64,000 nucleotides of DNA from Manis javanica (taxonomy: Eukaryota; Chordata; Mammalia; Pholidota; Manidae), in contig NC_133167.1 of NCBI RefSeq assembly GCF_040802235.1, positions 83,367,001 to 83,431,000 of the forward strand, written 5' to 3'. Position 1 is the stretch's first letter. Each line of letters opens with the position of its first letter. Shown one piece after another: positions 23,102 to 32,936 of this stretch. The notes beneath the pieces are model-generated. The model was not told where the DNA came from. It saw nothing but the letters and a program-made list of their open reading frames with translations, and did not search any database. A program made the position numbers and the translations under genes.

Positions 23102-26100
23102 TCAGATGAGTGAAATCATTTGGTATTTCTCTTTCTCCGCTTGGCTTATTTCACTGAGCATAATACTCTCCAGCTCCATCCATGTTGCTGCAAATGGTTG
23201 GATTTTTCCACTTCTTATGGCTGAGTAGTATTCCATTGTGTATATGTACCACATCTTCTTTATCCATTCATCTACCGATGGACATTTAGGGTGCTTCCAA
23301 TTCTTGGCTATTGTAAATAGTGCTGCGATAAACATAGGAGTGCATCTGTCTTTCTCAAACTTGATTGCTGCGTTCTTAGGGTAAATTCCTAGGAGTGGAA
23401 TTCCTGGGTCAAATGGTAGGTCTGTTTTGAGCATTTTGATGCACCTCCATACTGCTTTCCACAATGGTTGAACTAATTTACATTCCCACCAGCAGTGTAG
23501 GAGGGTTCCCCTTTCTCCACAGCCTCGCCAACATTTGTTGTTGTTTGTCTTTTGGATGGCAGCTATCCTTACTGGTGTGAGGTGATACCTCATTGTAGTT
23601 TTAATTTGCATTTCTCTGATAATTAGCGATGTGGAGCATCTTTTCATGTGTCTCTTGGCCATCTGTATTTCTTTTTTGGAGAACTGTCTGTTCAGTTCCT
23701 CTGCCCATTTTTTAATTGGGTTATTTGTTTTTTGTTTGTTGAGGCGTGTGAGCTCTTTATATATTCTGGACGTCAAGCCTTTATCAGATCTGTCATTTTC
23801 AAATATATTCTCCCATACTGTAGGGTTCCTTTTTGTTCTATTGATGGTGTCTTTCGCTGTACAGAAGCTTTTCAGCTTAATGTAGTCCCACTTGCTCATT
23901 TTTGCTGTTGTTTTCCTTGCCCAGGGAGATATGTTCAAGAAGAGATCACTCATGTTTATGTCTAAGAGGTTTTTGCCTATGTTTTTTTCCAAGAGTTTAA
24001 TGGTTTCATGACTTACATTCAGGTCTTTGATCCATTTTGAGTTTACCTTTGTATATGGGGTTAGACAATGGTCCAGTTTCATTCTCCTACATGTAGCTGT
24101 CCAGTTTTGCCAGCACCATCTGTTGAAGAGACTGTCATTTTGCCATTGTATGTCCATGGCTCCTTTATCAAATATTAATTGACCATATATGTTTGGGTTA
24201 ATTTCTGGGGTCTCTAATCTGTTCCACTGGTCTGTGGCTCTGTTCTTGTGCCAGTACCAAATTGTCTTGATTACTATGGCTTTGTAGTAGAGCTTGAAGT
24301 TGGGGAGTGAGATCCCCCCTACTTTATTCTTCTTTTTCAGGATTGCTTTGGCTATTCGGGGTCTTTGGTGTTTCCATATGGATTTTTGAATTATTTCTTC
24401 CAATTCATTGAAGAATGTTTCTGGTAATTTGAGAGGGATTGCATCAAATTTGTATATTGCTTTAGGCAGGATGGCCATTTTGACGATATTAATTATTCCT
24501 AGCCATGAGCATGGAATGAGTTTCCATTTATTAGTGTCCCCTTTAATTTCTCTTAAGAGTGACTTGTAGTTTTCAGAGTATAAGTCTTTCACTTCCTTGG
24601 TTAGGTTTATTCCTAGGTATTTTATTCTTTTTGATGCAATGGTGAATGGAATTGTTTTCCTGATTTCTCTTTCTATTGATTCGTTGTTAGTGTATAGGAA
24701 AGCTACAGATTTCTGTGTGTTGATTTTGTATCCTGCAACTTTGCTGTATTCCGATATCAGTCCTAGTAGTTTTGGAGTGGAGTCTTTAGGGTTTTTTATG
24801 TACAGTATCATATCATCTGCAAATAGTGACAGTTTAACTTCTTCTTTACCAATCTGGATTCCTTGTATTTCTTTGTTTTGTCTGATTGCCGTGGCTAGGA
24901 CCTCCAGTACTATGTTAAATAACAGTGGGGAGAGTGGGCATCCCTGTCTGGTTCCCGATCTCAGTGGAAATGCTTTCAGCTTCTCGCTGTTCAGTATAAT
25001 GCTGGCTGTGGGTTTATCATATATGGCCTTTATTATGTTGAGGTACTTGCCCTCTATTCCCATTTTGCTGAGAGTTTTTATCATGAATGGATGTTGAATT
25101 TTGTCAAATGCTTTTTCAGCATCTATGGAGATGATCATGTGGTTTTTGTCTTTCTTTTTGTTGATGTGGTGGATGATGTTGATGGATTTTCGAATGTTGT
25201 ACCATCCTTGCATCCCTGGGATGAACCCCACTTGGTCATGGTGTATGATCCTTTTGATATACTGTTGAATTCTGTTTGCTAATATTTTATTGAGTATTTT
25301 TGCATCTACATTCATCAGGGATATTGGTCTGTAATTTTCTTTTTTGGTGAGGTCTTTTCCTGGTTTTGGTATTAGGGTGATGTTGGCTTCATAGAATGAG
25401 TTTGGGAGTATTCCCTCTTCTTCTATTTTGTGGAACACTTTAAGGAGAATGGGTATTATGTCTTCTCTGTGTGTCTGATAAAATTCCGAGGTAAATCCGT
25501 CCGGCCCCGGGGTTTTGTTCTTGGGTAGTTTTTTGATTACTGTTTCAATTTCTTTGCTTGTAATTGGTTTGTTTAACTTTTGTGTTTCTTCCTTGGTCAG
25601 TCTTGGGAGGTTGTATTTTTCTAGGAAGTTGTCCATTTCTTCTAGGTTTTCCAGCTTGTTGGCATATAGGTTTTCATAGTAGTCTTTAATAATTCTTTGT
25701 ATTTCTGTGGAGTCTGTCGTGATTTTTCCATTCTCATTTCTGATTATGTTGATTTGTGTTGACTCTCTTTTTCTCTTAATAAGTTGGGCTAGAGGCTTAT
25801 CTATTTTGTTTATATTCTCAAAGAACCAGCTCTTGGTTTCGTTGATTTTTGCTATTGTTTTATTCTTCTCAATTTTGTTTATTTCTTCTCTGATCTTTAT
25901 TATGTCCCTCCTTCTGCTGACTTTAGGCCTCATTTGTTCTTCTTTTTCCAGTTTTAATAATTGTGATGTTAGACTATTCATTTGGGATTGTTCTTCCTTC
26001 TTCAAGTGTGCCTGGATTGCTATATACTTTCCTCTTAAGACTGCTTTTGCTGCATCCCACAGAAGTTGGGGCTTAGTGTTGTTGTTGTCATTTGTTTCTA

Positions 26101-26944
26101 TATATTCCTTGATCTCTATTTTGATTTGTTCATTGATCCATTGATTATTTAGTAGCATGTTGTTAAGCCTCCATGTGTTTGTGAGCCTTTTTGTTTTCTT
26201 TGTAGAATTTATTTCTACTTTCATACCTTTGTGGTCTGAAAAATTGGTTGGTAGAATTTCAATATTGTGGAATTTACTGAGGCTCTTTCTGTGAGCTAGT
26301 ATGTGGTCTATTCTGGAGAATGTTCCATGTGCACTTGAGAAGAATGTATATCCTGTTGCTTTTGGATGTAAAGTTCTATAGATGTCTATTAGGTCCATCT
26401 GTTCTAGTGTGTTGTTCAGTGCCTGTGTGTCTTTACTTATTTTCTGCCCGGTGGATCTATCCTTTGGGGTGAGTGGTGTGTTGAAGTCTCCTACAATGAA
26501 TGCATTGCAGTCTATTTCCCTCTTTAGTTCTGTTAGTATCTGCTTCACATATGCTGGTGCTCCTGTATTGGGTGCATATATATTTAGAATGGTTATATCC
26601 TCTTGTTGGACTGAGCCCTTTATCATTATGTAGTGGCCTTCTTTATCTCTTGTTACTTTCTTTGTTTTGAAGTCTATTTTGTCTGATATTAGTACTGCAA
26701 CCCCTGCTTTCTTCTCACTGTCGTTTGCCTGAAATATGTTTTTCCATCCCTTGACTTTTAGTCTATGCTTATCTTTGGGTTTAAGGTGAGTTTCTTGTAA
26801 GCAGCATATAGATGGGTCTTGCTTTTTTATCCATTCTATTACTCTATGTCTTTTGATTGGTGCATTAAGTCCATTTACATTTAGGGTGACTATTGAAAGA
26901 TATGTACTTATTGCCATTGCAGGCTTTAGATTCGTGGTTACCAA
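23102..26944 (-). CDS. ORF2: L1 ORF2 protein, intact: endonuclease and reverse transcriptase
   Basis: 1280 codons, close to the usual 1275. The N-terminal apurinic-type endonuclease (about residues 15-245) keeps the catalytic landmarks LNVNGLN (Asn22), QET (Glu51), GDFN, and SDH near residue 238. The reverse transcriptase has the FADD box at residues 708-711 (24812-24823). The C-terminal Cys-rich segment [18 protein letters not shown] is intact. ORF2p nicks target DNA and copies L1 RNA at the nick (target-primed reverse transcription). The start follows the ORF1 stop by 168 bases, and translation in L1s is by reinitiation. No stop or frameshift is present, in contrast to copy 3. Confidence 0.97.
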   Translation of the reverse strand: MVTTNLKPAMAISTYLSIVTLNVNGLNAPIKRHRVIEWIKKQDPSICCLQETHLKPKDKHRLKVKGWKNIFQANDSEKKAGVAVLISDKIDFKTKKVTRDKEGHYIMIKGSVQQEDITILNIYAPNTGAPAYVKQILTELKREIDCNAFIVGDFNTPLTPKDRSTGQKISKDTQALNNTLEQMDLIDIYRTLHPKATGYTFFSSAHGTFSRIDHILAHRKSLSKFHNIEILPTNFSDHKGMKVEINSTKKTKRLTNTWRLNNMLLNNQWINEQIKIEIKEYIETNDNNNTKPQLLWDAAKAVLRGKYIAIQAHLKKEEQSQMNSLTSQLLKLEKEEQMRPKVSRRRDIIKIREEINKIEKNKTIAKINETKSWFFENINKIDKPLAQLIKRKRESTQINIIRNENGKITTDSTEIQRIIKDYYENLYANKLENLEEMDNFLEKYNLPRLTKEETQKLNKPITSKEIETVIKKLPKNKTPGPDGFTSEFYQTHREDIIPILLKVFHKIEEEGILPNSFYEANITLIPKPGKDLTKKENYRPISLMNVDAKILNKILANRIQQYIKRIIHHDQVGFIPGMQGWYNIRKSINIIHHINKKKDKNHMIISIDAEKAFDKIQHPFMIKTLSKMGIEGKYLNIIKAIYDKPTASIILNSEKLKAFPLRSGTRQGCPLSPLLFNIVLEVLATAIRQNKEIQGIQIGKEEVKLSLFADDMILYIKNPKDSTPKLLGLISEYSKVAGYKINTQKSVAFLYTNNESIEREIRKTIPFTIASKRIKYLGINLTKEVKDLYSENYKSLLREIKGDTNKWKLIPCSWLGIINIVKMAILPKAIYKFDAIPLKLPETFFNELEEIIQKSIWKHQRPRIAKAILKKKNKVGGISLPNFKLYYKAIVIKTIWYWHKNRATDQWNRLETPEINPNIYGQLIFDKGAMDIQWQNDSLFNRWCWQNWTATCRRMKLDHCLTPYTKVNSKWIKDLNVSHETIKLLEKNIGKNLLDINMSDLFLNISPWARKTTAKMSKWDYIKLKSFCTAKDTINRTKRNPTVWENIFENDRSDKGLTSRIYKELTRLNKQKTNNPIKKWAEELNRQFSKKEIQMAKRHMKRCSTSLIIREMQIKTTMRYHLTPVRIAAIQKTNNNKCWRGCGERGTLLHCWWECKLVQPLWKAVWRCIKMLKTDLPFDPGIPLLGIYPKNAAIKFEKDRCTPMFIAALFTIAKNWKHPKCPSVDEWIKKMWYIYTMEYYSAIRSGKIQPFAATWMELESIMLSEISQAEKEKYQMISLI

Positions 26945-27112
26945 AGGTTCAAGGTTAGCTTCTTTAGTATCTTACTGCCTAATTTAGCTCGCTTATTGAG
27001 CTGTTATATACACTGTCTGGAGATTCTTTTCTTCTCTCCCTTCTTATTCCTCCTCCTCCATTCTTCATATGTTGTGTGTTTTGTTCTGTGCTCTTTTTAG
27101 GGGTGCTCCCAT

Positions 27113-28003
27113 CTAGAGCAGTCCCTGTAGGATGCCCTGTAGAGGTGGTTTGTGGGAAGCAAATTCCCTCAGCTTTTGCTTGTCTGGGAATTGTTTGATC
27201 CCACCATCATATTTAAATGATAGTCGTGGTGGATACAGTATCCTTGGTTCAAGGCCCTTCTGTTTCATTGCATTAAATATATCATGCCATTCTCTTCTGG
27301 CCTGTAGGGTTTCTGTTGAGAAGTCTGATGTTAGCCTGATTGGTTTTCCTTTATAGGTGACCTTTTTCTCTCTAGCTGCCTTTAAAACTCTTTCCTTGTC
27401 CTTGATCCTTGCCATTTTAATTATTATGTGTCTTGGTGTTGTCCTCCTTGGATCCTTTGTGTTGGGGGTTCTGTATAATTCCATGGTCTGTTCGATTATT
27501 TCCTCCCCCCGTTTGGGGAAGTTTTCAGCAATTATTTCTTCAAAGACACTTTCTATCCCTTTTCCTCTTTCTTCCTCTTCTGGTATCCCTATAATACGAA
27601 TGTTTTTCCTTTTGTATTGGTCACATATTTCTCTTAGTGTTGTTTCATTCCTGGAGATCCTTTTATCTCTCTCTATGTCAGCTTCTATACGTTCCTGTTC
27701 TCTGGCTTCTATTCCTTCAATGGCCTCTTGCATCTTATCCATTCTGCTTATAAATCCTTCCAGGGATTGTTTCACTTCTGTGATCTCTTTCCTGACATCT
27801 GTGATCTCCTTCCGGACTTCATCCCACTGCTCTTGCATTTTTCTCTGCATCTCATCCCATTGCTCTTGCATTTTTTTCTGCATCTCTGTCAGCATGTTCA
27901 TGATTTTTATTTTGAATTCTTTTTCAGGAGGACTAGTTAGGTCTGTCTCCTTCTCAGGTGTTGTCTCTGTGATCTTTGTCTGCCTGTAGTTTTGCCTTTT
28001 CAT
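27113..28003 (-). CDS. ORF1: L1 ORF1 protein, intact RNA-binding chaperone
   Basis: 296 codons with the three expected parts: a basic N-terminus and coiled coil (about residues 30-120), an RRM-like domain (NIRIIGIPEEEERGKG) and the C-terminal domain with ARREWHDIF, ILYPPRLSFKY and FPDKQKLREF. ORF1p trimerises through the coiled coil and coats L1 RNA. The coiled coil contains an 11-residue tandem duplication of the QEQWDEM unit (27819-27884) that copy 3 lacks. The frame is complete. Confidence 0.95.
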   Translation of the reverse strand: MKRQNYRQTKITETTPEKETDLTSPPEKEFKIKIMNMLTEMQKKMQEQWDEMQRKMQEQWDEVRKEITDVRKEITEVKQSLEGFISRMDKMQEAIEGIEAREQERIEADIERDKRISRNETTLREICDQYKRKNIRIIGIPEEEERGKGIESVFEEIIAENFPKRGEEIIEQTMELYRTPNTKDPRRTTPRHIIIKMARIKDKERVLKAAREKKVTYKGKPIRLTSDFSTETLQARREWHDIFNAMKQKGLEPRILYPPRLSFKYDGGIKQFPDKQKLREFASHKPPLQGILQGLL

Positions 28004-29612
28004 GGTGATAGAGATAGTTTGCAGAGCTGGTACAAGTGACCGCTGGAAGAGCTTCCCTTCTTGTTGGTTTGTAGCCTTTTCCTGGGAGAATAGCGACCTC
28101 TAGTGGCTTGTGCTGGGCAGCTGTGCGCAGACAGGGCTTCTGCTTCCTGCCCAGTTGCTTTGGGGTTTATCTCCGCTGTTGCTGTGGGCTTGGCCTGGCT
28201 GGGGCTGTTCCTCCAAAATGGTGGAGCCCCGTTGGAGGGGGAGCAGCCAGGAGACTATTTATCTCCGTAAGGGGCCTCTGTGCTCCCTGCTGCCCAGGGG
28301 GTTAGAGTGCCCAGAGATCCCCAGATTCCCTGCCTCTGGTCTAAGTGACCTGTCCTGCCCCTTTAAGATTTCCAAAAAGCACTCTCCAAACCAAAACAAC
28401 AACAGCAACAATGAGAGAGGGAACAGAAAGAAAGAGAAAAAAAAAAAAGGAAAAAACAAGCGATTTTTTTTTTTTTTTTTTTGTCCTGAGGTGCCGGTCC
28501 CAGGCACCCGCTCACTGGTCCTGCTGCCCTGTCTCCCTAGCACCAGGGTCCCTGTCCTTTCAAGGCTTCCAAAAAGCACCCACCCACCGGTCCCGCAGGG
28601 AAGGAACGCTCGATATTCTTTTTCCTCAGGCACTGGTCCCAGGCACCCGCTCACCAGTCCCGCCGCCCTGCCTCCCTAGCACCGGGGTCCCTGTCCCTTC
28701 AAGGCTTCCAAAAAGCACTCGGCAAAAAGAGAGAAAAAAAGGGGAAAAACGCGCGATTTCTTCCGTCCTCAGGTGCTGGTCTCAGGCACCCACCCACCGG
28801 TCCCACAGGGAAAAATGCGGGATAGTCTTTGTCCTCAGGTGCCGGTCCCAGGCACCCGCTCACCAGTCCCGCCGCCCTGCCTCCCTAGCACCGGGGTCCC
28901 TGTCCCTTTTAGGCTTCCAAAAAGCACTCGCAGAAAAGAGAAAAAAAAAAGGGGAAAAACGCGTGATTTCCTCTGTCCTCAAGTGCCGGTCTCAGGCACC
29001 TGCCCACCGGTCCCGCAGGGAAAAACGGGGGATATTCTTTGTCCTCAGGCGCCGGTCCCAGCCACCCGCTCACCAGTCCCGCCACCGTGCCTCCCTAGCA
29101 CTGGGGTCCCCGTCCCTTCAAGGCTTCCAAAAAGCGCTCGCCAAAAAGAGGAAAAAAAAAAAAAAGGGAAAAACGCGCGACCTCCTCCGTCCTCAGGCAC
29201 CGGTCTCAGGCACCCGCCCGCCGGTCTCGCAGGGAGAAACGCGGGATATTCTTTGTCCTCCGGCGCCGTTCCCAGGCACCTCCTCACCGGTCCCGCCACC
29301 CTGCCTCCCCAGCAACGGGGGCCCGTCCCTCTAAGGCTTCCAAAAAGCGCTCGCCAAAAAAAAAAACTGCTCCGGTTTCTCTCCACCCACCGGGAGCCGG
29401 GGGGAGGGGCGCTCAGGTCCCGCCGGGCTGGGGCTTGTATCTTACCCCCTTCACAAGGCGCTGGGTTCTTGCAGGTGTGGATGTGGTCTGGATGTTGTCC
29501 TGTGTCCTGTGGTCTCTATTTTAGGAAGATTTTTCTTTGTTATATTTTCATAGCTCTATGTGTTTTTGGGAGGAGATTTCCACTGCTCTACTCACGCCGC
29601 CATCCTGGCTCC
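28004..29612 (-). promoter_or_regulatory. L1 5'UTR promoter with tandem monomers (copy 2)
   Basis: Landmark 'tccaaaaagc' recurs on + at 28371, 28568, 28707, 28916, 29126 and 29339, giving repeat spacings of 197, 139, 209, 210 and 213. The G+C- and CpG-rich monomers resemble the repeated promoter units of rodent L1s in organisation. The extreme 5' end in L1 sense reads GGAGCCAGGATGGCGGCGTG, which contains a YY1-type ATGGCGGC core about 10 bases from the start, as in human L1. Confidence 0.85.
28345..29334 (+). other. Antisense open frame over the L1 promoter monomers
   Basis: A 329-codon open frame, antisense to the L1 5'UTR, made of Pro/Ser/Arg-rich repeats of about 70 residues because the monomers are near 210 bases. 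Two more frames over the same region are open for 189 and 310 codons. It recalls primate L1 ORF0 in position only. Low stop frequency in G+C-rich repeats is a sufficient explanation, so coding is unproven. Confidence 0.3.
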
Positions 29613-29624
29613 CTCCTTTTCTTT
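29613..29624. repeat. Target-site duplication of L1 copy 2, right
   Basis: CTCCTTTTCTTT, partner of 20895-20906. Confidence 0.75.
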
Positions 29625-30476
29625 TTATTTCTCTTTTGTGCAATTTATAATTTGTATTTGAAAGAAAGCTGGATATTGTGTGCTCCATGGTGGAGACCGA
29701 GATAAATAGTATTTATGTCCAGAAATACATATACATCTCCATCTACCAGGCCTTTACTGAGGGGGATTAAGTCAGTTCACCAAGTAGTTGAGCTACAGGT
29801 TTGGGTTTTGTTTTTGCTGTTACTGCCAGCTTTAAATCCCTTTGGCATTATCTGTGCTTAGGGTGGGGCTGGTTTTCTCAATTTCTGCCCTATCCTCAGT
29901 TTTAGGCCTTCTCTTTGCCCCTGAACCTCAGAGACTCTCTGAGTAAACTTGCTTTATCCAATGGTAGACTGTTATTCAGTGCTCAGTACTATCTGTGTGG
30001 GGGTGGGAAGGGGTTAGCTTCTGTTGTCCATATCCAGCCCATTTTGAGCAAGGCCTGTGTTCTGGGTCTCAGAGTGGGCTAAGTGTTTCTGTCCCTCCCC
30101 ATGATGTTTGGGCCCAGGGCAATTTCCTGTCCTCCTGCATTAGAGATTTGCTGTGGTGGTTTTTCTCTCATTTCCCCTGTAATTTCAGCTTCCTGAAGGA
30201 TTCATGAAAATGTATGACTTTTTAAATTATCTGGCTTCTTGTTATGTTCTAGCCGTCTCTATCCTACTTGGAGATTGGAAATCCTGGAGTTCTCCTTATG
30301 GTACAGTTTTAAATTACACCTGAAATTCTACACATTCAACTTCTTTAACAGATACATGGTTATTCTGATTTTTTATTCTATAATTAGTCTGGCAAATTGC
30401 ATATTTTTCAAGGAATTTGTCCATTTTATAATTTCAAGTTTTCAAAATATACCCTCTATCTTTAATGTATGAATAA
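29625..30476 (-). repeat. Old L1M 5' region, antisense
   Basis: AT-rich, pyrimidine-biased sequence continuing the old antisense L1 interrupted by copy 2 ('tgaaagaaagctggatattgtg' and similar). It is strongly decayed; the assignment rests on continuity more than on motifs. Confidence 0.5.
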
Positions 30477-30492
30477 TGAATCTTTGAGTTTT
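30477..30492. repeat. Target-site duplication of L1 copy 3, left
   Basis: TGAATCTTTGAGTTTT is repeated exactly at 39114-39129. The right copy is followed by AA, so the empty site reads TTTT/AA, the canonical L1 endonuclease cut for an insertion in this orientation. Confidence 0.95.
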
Positions 30493-30780
30493 TTTTAAAT
30501 TAAATTTTATTATATTTTATGGGATGTAATTGGCATATTACATTAATTTTAGGTGTACAAAATCATGATTTTATATTTGTATATGTTGTGAAAAGATCAA
30601 CCAGAATAAGTCTAGTTGGTATCCATCACCATAAATAGTTCTAAAATTTTTTCATGTGATGGGAACTTTTAAGATCTACTCAGCAACTTCCAAATATGTG
30701 ATACAGTATTATTAACTGTCATTACCATGCTATACATTACACCCCAAGGACTTACTTATTTTATAATTGGATGTTTGTAC
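30493..30780 (-). repeat. Older L1 3'UTR carried as a second 3' transduction
   Basis: This text ('tattacattaattttaggtg', 'gatcaaccagaataagtcta', 'tataattggatgtttgtac') matches a standard old mammalian L1 3'UTR read antisense and is unrelated to the chimeric lineage. It lies inside the 16-base target-site duplication, so it arrived together with copy 3, after the copy's own poly(A). The simplest reading is readthrough of a parent element that sat next to an old L1 end. Confidence 0.8.
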
Positions 30781-30792
30781 TTTTTTTTTTTT

Positions 30793-32431
30793 GAGAGAGC
30801 ATCTCTCATATTTATTGATCAAATGGTTGCTAACAACAATAAAATTCTGTATAGGGGAGTCAATGCTCAATGCACAATCATTAATCCACCCCCAGCCTAA
30901 TTCTCATCAGTCTCCAATCTTCTGAAGCATAACAAACAAGTTCTTACACGGTGAACAAATTCTTACATAGTGAATAAGTTCTTACATGGTGAACAGTACA
31001 AGGGCAGTCATCACAAAAACTTTCGGTTTTGATCACTCATTATGAACTATAAACAATCAGGTCAAATATGAATATTTGTTTGATTTTTATACTTGATTTA
31101 TATGTGAATCCCATATTTCTCCCTTTATTATTACTATTTTTTTAAAATAAAATGCTGAGGTGGTAGGTAGATGAAAGATAAAGGTAGAAAACATAGTTTA
31201 GTATTGTAAGAGAGCAAATGTAGATGATCAGGTGTGTGCCTGTAGACTATGTGTTAATCCAAGCTAGACAAGGGCAATAAAACATCCACGGATGCAGAAG
31301 ATTTCTCTCAAAACAGGGGGGTTGAGGTTCTAAGCCTCACCTCTGTTGATCCCCAATTTCTCACCTGATGGCCCCCCTGTGACTGTGCCTGTCTTAGGTT
31401 GTTCCTCCCTTGAGGAATCTTACCTGTCTCTGGCTAACCAGTCATCTTCTGGGGCCACACAGGGAAATGTAAAGTTGGTAAGTGAGAGAGAAGCCATACT
31501 GTTTGAAAAGGTTAGCTTTTTACTTCTTTGCATATTTATGCCCCGTGGCTTCTATGCCCAGCATTTGTCTTGAGGTATCTTTACCACTTGGAGGAATTAT
31601 GATACTCGGTGAATTCGATATGAGGCATGAATTCTTTTTAAGGGTTGTAATTAGGAAGGAAGAAGAAAAGCTATAGAGGTAGCAGATGGAAGAAAACATG
31701 GGAAGATTGATTATTTCTTTGACATATCTTCTTGTAGAGTAACTTAAGCATGTATAGGTTTTAAACTACTAATTAAATTGCACACACACATTAACATAAT
31801 AGGAATACAGTTGCATAACCAAAGCAGATCTATAATTACCAGCTATCTCCAGTGAAGCCAAGAAAACCAGTTAGGCACCCTAGGCATTTGTGAAAATTTG
31901 TCTATGATATGATGGATATTGTCCAACTGTACTTGAACAGTCTGAGAGAAATCAGACAAATTAAAACAACCCATTCCTGGGAACTGTTCACATCCCATAT
32001 GTTCTTTTAACAGTAGATAGTTTGTAGTTGTAAGATTTTAGAGGACTACAACTTGCACTTCTCCTAATTCTTGGTTGAGTTCCAACAGTATAGATCCAGT
32101 CAAATTTGTTGTTTTACTGAAAGCACAGGCCAGCTTAGACATCTCCTTCATTCCAATGGCAAGTCCAGGAACTGGTGGGATGAATGCAGCTACAAATGCT
32201 GCATCACTTGGATCTTTGTTGAGTTTTTTTGATGATCATCTTTTGGTATGACTCTTACAGAGAGTGCTGATGTTGGAAGTTCTTCTTCATATCATATCTT
32301 AGTTCATTTTCTGGGTAGCCAAATTAGGCTTTGATCCTCTGTATAAACACAAACAGACCTTTTGCCCACACTTTGATATGCCCTTTATACCATTGTGTAG
32401 AACTCATTGGAGGTCACCACACAGGAACTGC
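30793..32431 (-). repeat. ERV-derived 3' cargo of copy 3
   Basis: Same blocks as in copy 1: LTR 30793 to about 31114 (its first bases now TATGGG), polypurine tract next to it, env TM remnant about 31750-32250. It keeps the segment deleted in copies 2 and 4 (here 'acagtctgagagaaatcag' near 31937), but substitutions have closed the env frame. Confidence 0.85.
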
Positions 32432-32440
32432 TTTTTTTTT
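32432..32440 (-). other. Internal poly(A) tract at the L1/ERV junction (copy 3)
   Basis: Nine T on +, shortened compared with copies 2 and 4, at exactly the homologous junction. Confidence 0.8.
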
Positions 32441-32936
32441 AAGAGAAAGGAATATTATCAGAAAAGTGTACTTCCATAGCCAATCATCTAACACCTTTTA
32501 AGTGATCAAAATTAAGGATATTTAAAGCATGCATCAATCATTGATTTACAGTTAGTTTTATCCTATCAGGGAGTAATCCCCCTTCTCTTTCTTTTTTTTT
32601 TGTTATCTTTAATCTACATTTACATGAAGAATATTATGTTTACTAGGCTCTCCCCTATACCAGGTCCCCCCTATAAACCCTTTTACAGTCACTGTCCATC
32701 AGCACAGCAAAATGTTGTAGAATCACTCCTTGTCCTCTCTGTGTTGTACAGCCCTCCCTCCCCTTTCTCCCACCCTCTCCATGCATGCTAATCTTAATAC
32801 CCCTCTTCTTCTTCCCCCCTCCCTACCCACCCATCCTCCCCAGTCCCTTTCCCTTTGGCACCTGTTAGTCCATTCTTGGGTTCTGTGATTCCGCTGCTGT
32901 TTTGTTCCTTCAGTTTTTCCTTTGTTCTTATACTCC

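Larger units (their letters stand above)
20907..29612 (-). mobile_element. Copy 2: full-length intact chimeric L1-ERV
   Basis: In L1 sense the order is: 5'UTR with tandem monomers (29612-28004), ORF1 (296 codons), a 168-base spacer, ORF2 (1280 codons), L1 3'UTR (23101-22588), internal poly(A) (22587-22565), ERV cargo (22564-20925), terminal poly(A) (20924-20907). It is bounded by a 12-base duplication. About 8.7 kb is long for an L1, whose usual length is 6-7 kb; the surplus is the ERV block. Both ORFs are open with their catalytic residues, so the element may be recently or currently mobile. It lies in SAXO2 intron 3 in the same orientation as that gene. Confidence 0.95.

Noticed and set aside
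23631..27989. Many open frames on the + strand over the L1 ORFs
   Set aside because: Shadows of the intact ORF1/ORF2 on the opposite strand; hydrophobic composition follows from the A-rich sense strand.
28360..29350. Satellite array or CRISPR-like array
   Set aside because: The regular repeats are L1 promoter monomers inside a full-length L1; the host is a mammal.
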